A DNA stretch of 64,000 bases from Aristolochia californica (Eukaryota; Streptophyta; Magnoliopsida; Piperales; Aristolochiaceae), in contig JARWKL010000002.1 in assembly GCA_029961685.1 (NCBI GenBank), positions 19,994,908 through 20,058,907 on the forward strand. The letters run 5' to 3'. Within the stretch, counting starts at the first letter, position 1; each line of letters opens with the position of its first letter. Below the pieces are notes generated by a model. The model made no database searches. It had not been told where the DNA came from and worked only from the letters and a program-made list of their open reading frames with translations. Both the position numbers and the translations under genes were made by a program. This document shows positions 13,727 to 27,609 of this stretch, in pieces.

Positions 13727-16260
13727 AGGGGTTGTTTGGCTCTGGTAAATATCCAACCACACGTTAACTTGAGAATTTAATTTTTTCCACTCTTTGAAAT
13801 TTTTGGATCATTAGGTCATTTGCATCTTCAACATGTTTTTGCAATGCATACCCACAACATTTAAAACATGTTAGGATCAATTCGATATCACTTTCCTTTA
13901 AAATTCCACCAAGCTATTTGGGTTGCACTAGTGGAATTTCCCGAACATGGATAACAAAACATTGGAGTTCATTTTTAGTGCTTGAAATAATTTTCTTCAC
14001 TTACATTAATTTTAGTTTTCAAATTTTTTGCATACATGAACTCTATAATTTTCATTTTGTTTACGAGAAAAGTTTGGATTTGAAAAAAAAAATTGAACAT
14101 CCAAAACGGAAATGCAAAAAGTGTTGAGTGAGATCATTCCAAAAAGTATCTCTATTTTTAAGGATAGGCAAAAAGGGGGTTGTTTGCCTCTGGTAAATAT
14201 CCAACAACACGTTAACTTGAGAATTTAATTTTTTCTACTCCTTGAAATTTTTTGATCATTAGGTCATTTGCTTCTTCAACATGTTTCTGGCTTGCATACC
14301 CACCACATTTAAAACATGTTAGGATCAATTAGAAATCTTTTTCTTATAAAATTCCACCAAGCTATAAGGGGTGTTACTAATGGAATTTCCCAAACATGGA
14401 TAACAAAAATTTGGAGTTCATTTGTGGTACGAGAAATAATTTTCTTCACTTACATTTATTATGGTTTTCAAATTTTTTTACATACATGAAGTCTAAAATT
14501 TTCATTTTGTTTATGAGAAAAGTTTGGATTTAAAAAAAAATTGAACATCCAAAATGGAAATGCAAAAAGTACTGAGACAGATAATTCCAAAAAGTATCTC
14601 TGATTTTGAAGGAAAGGCAAAACGTGGGTTGTTTGGCTCTGGTAAATATCGAACCACACGTTAACTTGAGAATTTAATTTTTTCCACTCCTTGAAATTTT
14701 TGGGCCATTAGCTCATTTGCATCTTCAACATGTTTCTAGCATGCATTCCCACCAAATTCAAAACATGCTAGGATGAATTAGAAATATTATTCGTATAAAA
14801 TTCCACCAAACTATTAGGGGTTGTACTAGTGGAATTTCACAAGCAGGGATAACTAAACTTTGGAGTTCATTTTTAGTGCATGAAATAATTTTCTTCACTA
14901 ACGTTTATTCAAGTTTTCAAATTTTTTTGCATACATGAACTCTATAATTTTCAGTTTGGAGTTGAAAAAAAATTGAACATCCAAAATGGAAATACAAAAA
15001 GTGATAAGAGAGATAATTCCCAAAAGTATCTATGATTTTGAAGAATAGGCAAAAAGTGGGTTGTTCGGCTCTTGGTAAATATCCAACCAAACGTTAACTA
15101 GAGAATTAAAATTTTTTTACTCCTTGAAATTTTTGGATCATTATGTCATTTGCATCTTCAACACGTTTCTGGAATGCATACCCACCACACTTAAAACATG
15201 TTAGGATCAATTAGAAATCTCTTTCTTCTAAAATTCCACCAAACTATTAAGGGTTGTACTAGTGGAATTTCCCAAACATGGATAACAGAACTTTGGAGTT
15301 CATTTTTGGTGCGTGAAATAATTTTCTTCACTTATATTTATTGTAGTTTTAAAATTTTTTTGCATACTCTAAAATTTTCATTTTTATTTACGAGAAAAGT
15401 TTGGATTTGAAAAAATATTGAACATGCAAAACGGATATGCAAAAAGTGCTGAGAGATATAATTCAGAAAAGTATCTCAGATTTTGAAGGATAGGCAAAGA
15501 GAGGTTTGTTTGGCTCTGGTAAATATCCATCCACACGTTAACTTGAGAATTTAATTTTTTCTACTCCTAGAAATTTTTGGATCATTAGGTCATTTGCATC
15601 TTCAACATGGTTCTGGCAAGCATACTCGCCACATTTAAAACATGTTAGGATCAATTAGAAATCTCTTTCATATAAAATTCCCCCAGGCTATTATGGGTTG
15701 TACTAGTGGAATTTCTTAAACATGGATAACAAAGCTTTGGAGTTCATTTTTAGTCCGTGATATAATTATCTTCACTTACATTTATTATAGTTTTGAAATA
15801 TTTTTTGGAACATGAACTCTTAAATTTTCATTTTGTTTACGTGAATAGTTTGGATTTAAAAAAAAATTGAACACCCAAAACGGAAAAGCAAAAAGTGCTG
15901 AGAGAGATAATTCCAAAAAGTATCTCTGATTTTGAAGGATAGGTAAAAAGTGGGTTGTTTAGCTCTGCTAAATATCCAACCACACTTTAACTTGAGAATT
16001 TAATTTTTTTTACTCCTTAAATTTTTTGAATCATTCGGACATTTACATCTTCAACATGTTTCTGGCATGTATACCAACAACATTTAAAATATGTTAGGAT
16101 CAATTAGAAATATCTTTCTTATTAAATTCCGCCAAGCTATTAGGGGTTGTACTAGTGGAATTTCCCAAACATGGATAACAAAACTTAGGAGTTCATTTTT
16201 AGTGCGTGAAATAATTTTCTTCACTTACATTTATTAAAGTTTTCAAATTTTTTTACGTAT

Positions 16261-16826
16261 ATGAACTCTAAAATTTTCATTTTGTTTAGGAGAAAAGTTT
16301 GGATTTGAAAAAAAATTGAACATCCAAAATGAAATGCAAAAAGTGTTGAGAGACATAATTCCAAAAAGTATCTCCGATTTTGAAGGATAGGCAAAAAGTG
16401 GGTTGTTTGCCTCTGGTAAATATCCAACCACACTTTAACTTGAGAATTTAATTTTTCCTACTCCTTGAAATTTTTGGATCATTAGGTCATTTGCATCTTT
16501 AACATGTTTCTGGCTTGCATACCCACCACATTTAAAATTGAACATGAACTCTAAAATTTTCATTTTGTTTAGGAGAAAAGTTTGGATTTGAAAAAAAATT
16601 GAACATCCAAAATGAAATGCAAAAAGTGTTGAGAGACATAATTCCAAAAAGTATCTCCGATTTTGAAGGATAGGCAAAAAGTGGGTTGTTTGCCTCTGGT
16701 AAATATCCAACCACACTTTAACTTGAGAATTTAATTTTTCCTACTCCTTGAAATTTTTGGATCATTAGGTCATTTGCATCTTTAACATGTTTCTGGCTTG
16801 CATACCCACCACATTTAAAATATGTT
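16261..16826 (+). repeat. Perfect 283-bp direct tandem duplication
   Basis: Bases 16261 onward (ATGAACTCTAAAATTTTC to CCACATTTAAAAT) are repeated from 16544 at an offset of exactly 283. I could find no difference over about 278 bases. The junction reads TTTAAAATTGAACATGAACT, where AAAATTGAACAT resembles the normal satellite string before CCAAAATGG, a possible microhomology. The result is a 283-bp anchor spacing (16398-16681). The equivalent place in copy 2, near 22250-22380, has one copy only, so this event came after the block duplication. Confidence 0.9.
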
Positions 16827-16855
16827 AGGATCAATTAGAAATCTCATTCTTATAA

Positions 16856-19800
16856 AATTCCACCAAGCCATTAGGGGTTGTACTAGTGGAATTTCCCAAA
16901 CATGGATAAAAAAACTTTAGAGTTCATTTTGAGTGCGTGAAATAATTTTTTTCACTTACATTTATTAAAGTTTTCAATTTTTTTTTGCATACATGAACTC
17001 TAAAATTTTCTTTTTGTTTACGAGAAAACTTCGGATTTGAAAAATAATTGAACATCCAAAACAGAAATGCAAAAAGTGCTGAGAGAGATAACTCCAAAAA
17101 GTATCTCTGATTTTAAGAATAGGCAAAAAGTGGGTTGTTTGGCTTCTGTAAAATATCCAACCACATGTTAACTTGAGAATTTAATTTTTTCTACTCCTAG
17201 AAATTTTTGGATCATTAGGTCATTTGCATCTTCAGCACTTCTCTGGCATGCATACCCACCACATTTAAAACATGTTAGGATATTAGAAATCTCATCCTTA
17301 TAAAATTCCACCAAGCTATTAAGGGTTGTAGTAGTGGAATTCCCAAAAAATGGAAACAAAACTTTGGAGTTCATTTTTAGTGCGTGAAAAAATTTTCTTC
17401 ACTTACATTTATTATAGTTTTCAAATGTTTTTGCATACCTGAACTTTAAAATTTTCATTTTCATTACAAGGATAGTTTGGATATGAAAAAAAAATTGAAC
17501 ATCCAAAAGGGAAATGCAAAAAGTGCTGAGAGAGATAATTCCAAAAAGTATCTCTGATTTTGAAGTATAGGAAAAAAGTGGGTTGTTTGGCTATTGTTAT
17601 TATTAAACCACAGGTTAACTTCAAAATTTAATTTTTTCTACTACTTGAAATTTTTGGATCATTAGGTCATTTGCATCTTCAACAAGATTTTGGCATGCAT
17701 ACCCACCACTTTTAAAACCTGTTAGGATCTATTAGAGATCTCTTTCTTATAAAATTCCACCAAGCTATTTGGGGTTGTACTAGTGGAATTACCCAAACAT
17801 GGATACCAAAACTTTCGAGTTCATTTTTAGTGCGTGAAATAGTTTTCTTCACTTACATTTATTATAGTTTTCAAATATTTTTGCATACATGAACTCTTCA
17901 ATTTTTATTTTGTTTATGAGAAAAGTTTGAATTTGAAAAAAAAATTGAACATCCAAAATGGAAACGCACAAATGCTGAGAGAGATAATTCCAAAAAGTAT
18001 CTCTGATTTTGAAGGATAGGCAAAAAGTGGGTTGTTTGGCTCTGGTAAATATCAGACCACAAGTTAACTTGAGAATTTAATTTTTTCTACTCCTAGAAAT
18101 TTTTGGATCATTAGGTCATTTGCATCTTCAACATGTTTCTGGCATTCATACCCACCACATCTAAAACATGTTAGGATCAATTAGAAATCTCTTTCTTATG
18201 AAATTCCTCCAAGCTATTCGGGTTTGTACCAGTGGAATTTCCCAAACATGGATAAAAAAATATTGGAGTTCATTTTTAGGGCATGATATAATTTTCTTCA
18301 CTTACATTTATTATAGTTTTCAAATTTTTTTGCATACATGAACTCTAAAATTTTCATTTTGTTTACGAGAAAAGTATGGATTTGAAACAAAATTGAACAT
18401 CCAAAATGGAAATACACAAATGCAGAGAGAGATAATTCAAAAAAGTATCTCTGATTTTGAAGAATTGGCAAAAAGTGGGTTGTTTGGCTCTGGTAAATAA
18501 CCAACCACACGTTTACATGAGAATTTAATTTTTTCTACTCCTTGAAATTTTTGGATCATTAGGTCATTTGCATCTTCAACATGTTTCTTGAATGCATACC
18601 CACAACATTTAAAACATGTTAGGATCATTTAGAAATCTCTTTCTTATAAAATTCAACCAAGCTTTTAGGGGTTGTACTAGTGGAATTTTCCAAACATGGA
18701 TAACAAAACTTTGGAGTTCTTTTTTAGAACGTGAAATAAATTTCTTCATGTACAATTTTTATAGTTTTCAATTTTTTTGCATACAAGAACTCCAAAATTT
18801 TCATTTTATTTATGAGAAAAGTAGGGCAAGTTTGGATATGGAAAAAAAAAATGAACATCCAAAATGGAAATACAAAAAGTGCTGAGTGAGATAATTCCAA
18901 AAACTATCTCTGATTTTGTAGGATAGGCAAAAAGTGGGTTGTTTGGCTTTGGTAAATATCCAACCACACGTTAACCTTAGAATTTAATTTTTTTGACTCT
19001 TTGAAATTTTTGGATCATTTGGTCTTTTGCATCTTCAACTTGTTTCTGATATGCATAGCCACCACATTTAAAACATTTTAGGATCAGCTAGAAATCCCTT
19101 TTTTTAAAAATTCCACCAAGCTATTAGGGGTTGTACTAGTGGAATTTCCCAAATATCATTAACAAAACTTTGGAGTTCAATTTTTGGACTTGATATAATT
19201 TTTTTTACTTATATTTATTGTTGTTTTCAATTTTTTTTGCATACAAGAACTCTAAAATTTTCATTTTTTTCCGAGAAAAGTTTGGATTTGAAAAAAAATT
19301 TAACATCCAAAATGGAAATGTAAAAAGTGTTGAGTGTGATAATTCCAAAAAGTATCACTGATTTTGAAGGATTGGCAAAAAGTGGGTTATGTAGCTCTGG
19401 TAAATATCCAACCCCAAGTTAACTTGAGAATTAATTTTTTCTGCTCCTTAAATTTTTGGAACTTTAGGTCATTTGCATCTTCAACATGTTTCTGGCATGC
19501 ATACCAACAACATTTAAAACATGTTAGGATCAATTTGAAATCCCCTTCTTATAAAATTCCACCAAGCTATTAGGGGTTGTTTGGCTCTAGTAAATATCCA
19601 ACCACACGTTAACTTGAGAATTTAATTTTTTCTACTCTTTGAAATTTTTGGATCATTAGGTCATTTGCATCTTCAACATGTTTTTGCAATGCATACTCAC
19701 AACATTTAAAACATGTTAGGATCAATTCGAAATCACTTTCTTTTAAAATTTCACCAAGCTATTTGGGTTGCCTTAGTGCAATTTCCCGAGCATGGATAAC

Positions 19801-22416
19801 AAAACTTTGGAGTTCATTTTTAGTGCTTGAAATAATTTTCTTCACTTACATTAATTTTAGTTTTCAAATTTTTTGCATACATGAACTCTATAATTTTCAT
19901 TTTGTTTAGGAGAAAAGTTTGGATTTGAAATAAAAATTGAACATCCAAAACGGAAATGCAAAAAGTGTTGAGTGAGATCATTCCAAAAAGTATCTCTGAT
20001 TTTTAAGGATAGGAAAAAAGGGGGTTGTTTGCCTCTGGTAAATATCCAACAACACGTTAACTTGAGAATTTAATTTTTTCTACTCCTTGAAATTTTTTGA
20101 TCATTAGGTCATTTGCTTCTTCAACATGTTTCTGGCATGCATACCCACCACATTTAAAACATGTTAGGATCAATTAGAAATCTCTTTCTTATAAAATTCC
20201 ACCAAGCTATAAGGGGTGTTACTAATGGAATTTCCCAAACATGGATAACAAGAATTTGGAGTTCATTTGTGGTGCGAGAAATAATTTTCTTCACTTACAT
20301 TTATTATAGTTTTCAAATTTTTTTACATACATGAAGTCTAAAATTTTTATTTTGTTTACGAGAAAAGTTTGGATTTAAAAAAAATTGAACATCCAAAATG
20401 GAAATGCAAAAAGTACTGAGACAGATAATTCCAAAAAGTATCTCCGATTTTGAAGGAAAGGCGAAACGTGGGTTGTTTGGCTCTGGTAAATATCGAACCA
20501 CACGTTAACTTGAGAATTTAATTTTTTCCACTCCTTGAAATTTTTGGATCATTAGCTCATTTGCATCTTCAACATGTTTCTGGCATGCATTCCCACCAAA
20601 TTTAAAACATGTTAGGATCAATTAGAAATCTTATTCGTATAAAATTCCACCAAACTATTAGGGGTTGTACTAGTGGAATTTCGCAAGCAGGGATAACTAA
20701 ACTTTGGAGTTCATTTTTAGTGCGTGAAATAATTTTCTTCACTAACGTTTATTCAAGTTTTCAAATTTTTTTGCATGCATGAACTCTATAATTTTCAGTT
20801 TGGAGTTGAAAAAAAAATTGAACATCCAAAATGGAAATACAAAAAGTGCTGAGAGAGACAATTCCCAAAAGTATCTCTGATTTTGAAGAATAGGCAAAAA
20901 GTGGGTTGTTCGGCTCTAGCTAAATATCCAACCAAACGTTAACTTGATAATTAGAATTTTTTTACTCCTTGAAATTTTTGGATCATTACGTCATTTGCAT
21001 CTTCAACAGATTTCTGGAATGCATACCCACCACATTTAAAACATGTTAGGATCAATTAGAAATCTCTTTCTTCTAAAATTCCACCAAACTATTAGGGTTG
21101 TACTAGTGGAATTTCCCAAACATGGATAACAGAACTTTGGAGTTCATTTTTGGTGCGTGAAATAATTTTCTTCACTTACATTTATTGTAGTTTTAAAATT
21201 TTTTTGCATACTCTAAAATTTTCATTTTTATTTACGAGAAAAGTTTGGATTTGAAAAAAAATTGAACATCCAAAACGGATATGCAAAAAGTGCTGAGAGA
21301 TATAATTCAGAAAAGTATCTCAGATTTTGAAGGATAGGCAAAGAGAGGTTTGTTTGGCTCTGGTAAATATCCATCCACACGTTAACTTGAGAATTTAATT
21401 TTTTCTACTCCTAGAAATTTTTGGATCATTAGGTCATTTGCATCCTCAACATGTTTCTGGCAAGCATACTCGCCACATTTAAAACATGTTAGGATCAATT
21501 AGAAATCTCTTTCATATAAAATTCCCCCAAGCTATTATGGGTTGTACTAGTGGAATTTCTTAAACATGGATAACAAAGCTTTGGAGTTCATTTTTAGTCC
21601 GTCATATAATTATCTTCACTTACATTTATTATAGTTTTCTAATTTTTTTTGGAACATGAACTCTTAAATTTTCATTTTGTTTACGTGAAAAGTTTGGATT
21701 TAAAAAAAAAATTGAACACCCAAAACGGAAAAGCAAAAAGTGCTGAGAGAGATAATTCTAAAAAGTATCTCTGATTTTGAAGGATAGGTAAAAAGTGGGT
21801 TGTTTGGCTCTGCTAAATATCCAACCACACTTAAACTTGAGAATTTAATTTTTTTTACTCCACAAATTTTTTGGATCATTAGGACATTTGCATCTTCAAC
21901 ATGTTTCTGGCATGTATACCCACAACATTTAAAACATGTTAGGATCAATTAGAAATATCTTTCTTATTAAATTCCGCCAAGCTATTAGGGGTTGTACTAG
22001 TGGAATTTCCCAAACATGGATAACAAAACTTAGGAGTTCATTTTTAGTGGGTGAAATAATTTTCTTCACTTACATTTATCAAAGTTTTCAAAATTTTTTA
22101 CTTACATGAACTCTAAAATTTTCATTTTGTTTAGGAGAAAAGTTTGGATTTGAAAAAAAATTGAACATTCAAAATGAAATGCAAAAAGTGTTGAGAGACA
22201 TAATTCCAAAAAGTATCTCTGATTTTGAAGGATAGGCAAAAAGTGGGTTGTTTGGCTCTGGTAAATATCCAACCACACTTTAACTTGAGAATTTAATTTT
22301 TCCTACTCCTCGAAATTTTTGGATCATTAGGTCATTTGCATCTTCAACATGTTTCTGGCTTGCATACCCACCACATGTAAAACATGTTAGGATCAATTAG
22401 AAATCTCATTCTTATA
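16856..22416 (+). repeat. 13-interval satellite block, copy 2 (about 5.56 kb)
   Basis: This lies immediately after copy 1, so the two form a direct tandem duplication. The left junction is visible because GCCATTAGGGGTTGTACTAG with ATAAAAAAACTTTAGAG occurs at both 11028 and 16868, whereas the sequence just upstream differs. On the right, similarity to copy 1 runs to the GGCTTGCATACCCACCAC region and stops soon after 22400. Differences between copies are scattered single bases and small indels by eye, so the duplication is fairly recent relative to neighbouring-monomer divergence. Confidence 0.88.
19382..19571 (+). repeat. Truncated satellite monomer (about 190 bp), copy 2
   Basis: This has the same deletion with the same breakpoint as at 13536-13726, inherited when the 13-interval block was duplicated. 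It differs from copy 1 by only a few substitutions (for example TTTGGCTCTAGTAAATATCC). Confidence 0.85.
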
Positions 22417-23588
22417 AAATTCCACAAAGCTATTAGGGGTTGTACTAGTGGATTTTCCCAAACATCGATATCCAACCTTTGGAGTTCATTTTTAGTGTGT
22501 GAAATAATTTTCTTCACTTACATTTATTGTAGTTTTCAAATTTTTTTGCATAGATCAACTGTAAAATTTTATTTTGTTTACGAGAAAAGTTTGGATTTGA
22601 AAAAAAATTGAACATCCAAAAAGGAAATGGAAAAAGTGCTAGGGGATATAATTCCAAAAAGAATCTCTGATTTTGATGGATAGGCAAGAAATGGGTTATT
22701 TGGCTCTAGTAAATATCCAACCACACGTTAACTTGAGAATTTAATTTTTTCTACACCATGAAATTTTTGGGGCATTAGTTCATTTGCATATTCAACATGT
22801 TTCTGGCATGCATAACCACCACATTTAAAACATGTTAGGATCAATTAGAAATCTCTTTCTTATAAAATTCCACCAAGCTATTAGGGGTTGTACTAGTGGA
22901 ATTTCCCAGACAGGGCTAACAAAACTTAGCAGTTCATTTTTAGTGCATGAAATAAATTTCTTCACTTACATTTATTATAGATTTAAAATTTTTTTGCATA
23001 CATGAACTCGAAATTTTTTATTTTGTTTAATAGAAAATTATGGATTTGAAAAAAAATTGAACATCCAGAATGGAAATGCAAAAGTGCTGAGAGATATAAT
23101 TCCAAAAAGTATCTCTGATTTTGAAGGATAGGAAAAAAGTGGGTTGTTTGGCTCTGGTAATTATCCAACAACACGTTAACTTGAGAATTTAATTTTTTCT
23201 TCTCCTTTAAATTTTACGTTCATTAGGTCATTTGCATCTTCAACATGTTTCTGGCATACATACGAACCACATTTAAATCATGTTAGGATCAATTAGAAAT
23301 CTCTTTCTTATAAAATTCCACCAAGCTATTAGCGGTTGTACTAGTGGAATTTCCCAAACATGAATAACAATGCTTTGGAGTTCATTTTTATTGCGTGAAA
23401 TAATTTTCTTCACTTACATTTAATATAGTTTTCAATTGTTTTTGGATACATGAACTCTAAAATTTTCATTTTGTTTACGAAAAAATTTTGGATTTGAAAA
23501 AAAATTGAACAACCAAAACTGAAATGCAAAAAGTGCAGAGAGAGATAATTATAAAAATTATCTCTAATTTTGAAGGATAGGCAAAATG
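22417..23588 (+). repeat. Satellite block E-F-G, first copy
   Basis: Three monomer types recognised by private variants. E has GCATAGATCAACT, GTGCTAGGGG and GAATCTCTGATTTTGATGG. F has ATTATAGATTTAAAATTT, GAACTCGAAA and CAAAAGTGCTGAGAGATATA. G has GAACAACCAAAACTG with GTGCAGAGAGAG. The same order appears at 36093-37432, and E-F again at 40560-41414. The letters are labels made here. Confidence 0.8.
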
Positions 23589-25825
23589 TGGGTAGTTTGG
23601 CTCTGGTAAATATCCAACCACACGTTAACTTGAGAATTTAATTTTTTCTACTCCTTGAAATTTTTGGATCATTAGGTCATTTGCATCATCAACAAGTTTC
23701 TGGCATGCATACCCACCACATTTAAAACATGTTAGGATCAATTAGAAATCTCTTTCTTATAAATTTTCACCATGCTATTTGGGGTTGTACTTGTCGAATT
23801 TCCCAAACATTGATAACAAAACTTTGAAGTTCATTTTTAGTGCGTGAAATAATTATCTTCGCGTACATTAATTTTAAATTTTTTTTGCATACATGAACTC
23901 TAAAATTTTCATTTTGTTTACGAGAAAATTTTGGATTTGAAAAAAAATCTAACATCCAAAACGGAAAATTAAAAAGTGCCGAGAGAGATAATTCGAAAAA
24001 GTATCTCTAATTTTGAAGGATTGGCAAAAATTGGGTTGATTGGGTTTGGTAAATATCCAACCATACGTTAACTTGAGAATTTCATTTTTCCTACTCGAAA
24101 TTTTTGGATCATTAGGTCATTTGTATCTTACACATGTTTCTGGCATGCATACCCACCACATTTAAAACATGTTAGTATCAATTAGAAATCTTTCTTATAA
24201 AATTCCACCAAGCTATTATGGGTTGTAGAAGTGGAATTTCCCAAACACGGATAACAAAACTTTGGAATTCATTTTAAGTGCATGACATAATATTCTCATT
24301 TTCATTTATTATAGTTTTCAAATTGTTTTACATACATGAACTCTAAAATTTTCATTTTGTTTACGAGAAAAGTTTAGTTTTGAAAAAAAATTGAACATCC
24401 AAAATTGAAATGCAAAAAGTACTGAGAGAAATAATTCCAAAAAGTATCTCCAATTTTGAATGATAGGAAAAAAGTGGGTTGTTTGGCTCTGGTAAATATC
24501 CAACCACACGTTAACTTGAAAATATATTTTTTTCTACTCCTTGAAATTTTTGGATCATTAGGTCATCTGCATCTTGAACATGTTTCTAGCATGCATACCC
24601 TCCACATTTAAGACATTTTAGGATATATTTGAAATCTCTTTCTTATAAAATTCCACCATGCTATAAGGGGTTGTACAAGTGGATTTTCCCAAACATGGAC
24701 TACAAAACTATGGAGTTCATTTTTAGTGCATGAAATAATTTTCTTCACATACATTTATTATAGTTTTCAATTTTTTTTTTCCATACATGAACTCCAAAAT
24801 TTTCATTTTGTTTATGAGAAAAGTGTGGATTTGAAAAAAAAATTGAACATCCATAATGGAAATGCAAAAAGTGCTGAGAGAGACAATTCCAAAAAGTATC
24901 TCTGATTGTGAAGGATAAGGAAAAAGTGGGTTGATTAGCTTTGGTAAATATCCAACCACACGTTAACTCGAGAATTTAATTTTTTCTATTCCTTGAAATT
25001 TTTGGATCATTAGCTCATTTGAATCTTCAACAAGTTTCTTGCATGCATACCAACCACATTTAAATCATGTGAGGATAAATTAGAAATCTCTTTCTTATAA
25101 AATTCTACCAAGCTATTAGGGGTTGTACTAGTGGAATTTCCTAAACATGGATAACAAAGCTTTGGAGCTCATTTTTAATGCGTGAAATAATTTTTTTCAC
25201 ATACATTTATTATAGTTTTCAATTGTTTTTTCCATACATGAACTCCAAAATTTTCATTTTGTTTACGAGAAAAGTGTGGATTTGAAAAAAAATTGAACAT
25301 CCATAATGGAAATGCAAAAAGTGCTGAGAGACATAATACCAAAAAGTATCTCTGATTGTGAAGGATAAGGAAAAAGTGGGTTGATTAGCTTTGGTAAATA
25401 TCCAACCACACGTTAACTTGAGAATTTAATTTTTTCTATTCCTTGAAATTTTTGGATCATTAGCTCATTTGCATCTTCAACAAGTTTCTTGCATGCATAC
25501 CAACCACATTTAAATCATGTGAGGATAAATTAGAAATCTCTTTCTTATAAAATTCCACCAAGCTATTAGGGGTTGTACTGGTGGAATTTCCTAAACATGG
25601 ATAACAAAGCTTTGGAGCTCATTTTTAATGCGTGAAATAATTTTCTTCACTTACATTTATTATAGTATTCAATTTTTTTTGCATACATGAACTCTTACAT
25701 TTTCATTTTGTTTACGAGAAAATTTTGGATTTGAAAAAAAATTGAACATCCAAAACGGAAATGCAAAAAGTGGAGAGAGAGATAATTCAAAAAAGTATCT
25801 CTGATTTTGAAGGATAGGCAAAAAG
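23588..25825 (+). repeat. Satellite block A-B-C-D, first copy, with one extra hybrid monomer
   Basis: A (23588) has AAATCTAACATCCAAAACGG and GTGCCGAGAG. B (24031) has GAAATCTTTCTTATAAAATT, AAACACGGATAAC and TTTTGAAAAAAAATTGAAC. C (24474) has AGGATATATTTGAAAT and GCTATAAGGGG. D (25376) has ACCACATTTAAATCATGTG and GAACTCTTACATTTTC. Between C and D lies an extra monomer (24926-25376) with a D-like head and a C-like tail, the expected product of unequal exchange. The block repeats at 25825-27609 and, interrupted, at 41414-45913. Confidence 0.75.
24750..25645 (+). repeat. Two nearly identical adjacent monomer-length units
   Basis: The stretch from about 24750 to 25195 repeats at an offset of about 450. 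Shared rare strings are CCATACATGAACTCCAAAAT, GTGTGGATTTG, ACATCCATAATGG, GATTGTGAAGGATAAGG, TTGATTAGCTTTGG and AAATCATGTGAGGATAAATT. Neighbouring monomers elsewhere differ much more, so this is a recent one-monomer duplication. Confidence 0.85.
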
Positions 25826-27609
25826 TGGGTTGATTGGCTCTGGTAAATATCCAACCACACGTTAACTTGAGAATTTAATTTTTGCTACTCCTTGAAAGTT
25901 TTCGATCATTAGGTCATTTGCATCATGAACATGTTTCTGGCATGCATACCCACCACATTTAAAACATGTTAGGATCAATTAGAAATCTCTTTCTTAAAAA
26001 ATTCCACCATGCTATTTGGGGTTGTACTAGTGGAATTTCCCAAACATGGATAACAAAACTTTGGAGTTCATTTTTAGTGCGTGAAATAATTATCTTCACT
26101 TACATTAGTTTTCAATTTTTTTTGCATACATGAACTCTAAAATTTTCATTTTGTTTACGAGAAAATTTTGGTTTTCAAAAAAAATCTAACATCCAAAACG
26201 GAAAAGTAAAAAGTGCCGAGAGAGATAATTCAAAAAAGTATCTCTAATTTTGAAGGATAAGAAAAAATTGGGTTGATTAGCTTTGGTAAATATCCAACCA
26301 CACGTTAACTTGAGAATTTCATTTTTTCTACTCCTTAAAATTTTTGGATCATTAGGTCATTTGTATCTTCAACATATTTCTGGCATGCATACCCACCACA
26401 TTTAAAACATGTTAGTATCAATTAGAAATTTTTCTTATAAAATTCCACCAAGCTATTAGGGGTTGTAGAAGTGGAATTTCCCAAACACAGATAACAAAAC
26501 TTTGGAGTTCATTTTAAGTGCGTGACATAATTTTCTCAATTTCATTTATTATAGTTTTCAAATTTTTTTGCATACATGAACTCTAAAATTTTCATTTTGT
26601 TTATGAGAAAAGTTTGGTTTTGAAAATAAATTGAACAGCCAAAATTGAAATTCAAAAAGTGCTGAGAGAGATAATTCAAAAAAGTATCTCCGATTTTGAA
26701 TGATAGGAAAAAAGTGGGTTGTTTGGCTCTAGTAAATATCCAACCACACGTTAACTTGAAATTTTTTTTTCTACTCCTTGAAATTTTTGGATCATTATGT
26801 CATTTGCATCTTCAACATGTTTCTGGCATGTATACCCACCACATTTAAAACATGTTAGGATATATTTGAAATAACTTTCTTATAAAATTCCACCATGCTA
26901 TAAGGGGTTGTACATGTGGAATTTCCCAAAAATGGATTACAAAACTTTGGAGTTCATTTTTAGTGCATGAAATAATTTTCTTCACATACATTTATTATAG
27001 TTTTCAAACTTTTTTTGCATTCATGAACTCTAAAATTTTCATTTTGTTTACGAGAAAAGTATGGATTTGAAAAAAAATTGAACATCCATAATGGAAATGC
27101 AAAAAGTGCTGAGAGAGATAATTCCAAAAAGTATCTCTGATTTTGAAGGATAGGGATAAAGTGGGTTGATTGGTTCGGTAAATATCCAACCACACGTTAA
27201 CTTGAGAATTTAATTTTTTCTTCTCCTTGAAATTTTTGTATCATTAGGTCATTTGCATCTTCAACATGTTTCTGGCATGCATACCAACCACATTTAAATC
27301 ATGTGCGGATAAATTAGAAATCTCTTTCTTATAAAATTCCACCAAGCTATTAGGGGTTGTACTAGTGGAATTTCCTAAACATGGATAACAAAGCTTTGGA
27401 GCTCATTTTTAATGAGTGAAATAATTTTCTTCACTTACATTTAATGTGTTATTCAATTTTTTTTGCATACATGAACTCTTACACTTTCATTTTGTTTACG
27501 AGAAAATTTTGGATTTGAAAAAAAATTGACCATCCAAAACAGAAATGCAAAAAGTACAGAGAGAGATAATTCAAAAAAGTATCTCTGATTTTGAAGGATA
27601 GGCAAAAAG
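25825..27609 (+). repeat. Satellite block A-B-C-D, second copy
   Basis: Anchors at 25825, 26268, 26714 and 27161 correspond to the A, B, C and D types. Matches to the first copy include AAAATCTAACATCCAAAACG, AACACAGATAAC with ATTTCATTTATTATAG, AGGATATATTTGAAAT, and AAATCATGTGCGGATAAATT. The extra hybrid monomer of the first copy is absent. Confidence 0.78.

Larger units (their letters stand above)
11010..16855 (+). repeat. 13-interval satellite block, copy 1 (with a private 283-bp duplication)
   Basis: Anchors at 11288, 11735, 12185, 12632, 13088, 13536, 13726, 14175, 14624, 15056, 15501, 15950 and 16398 are matched in order by 17130 to 22243, at an offset of about 5,842-5,846. Shared rare features include TTATTATTAAACCACA, the GGGCAAATTTGG-type 9-bp insertion, a truncated monomer of about 190 bp, a monomer shortened by about 17 bp in CTATAATTTTCAGTTTGG, and TGCATACTCTAAAATTTTC. 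Copy 1 also contains a 283-bp tandem duplication that copy 2 lacks. Block ends are good to a few tens of bases. Confidence 0.88.
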
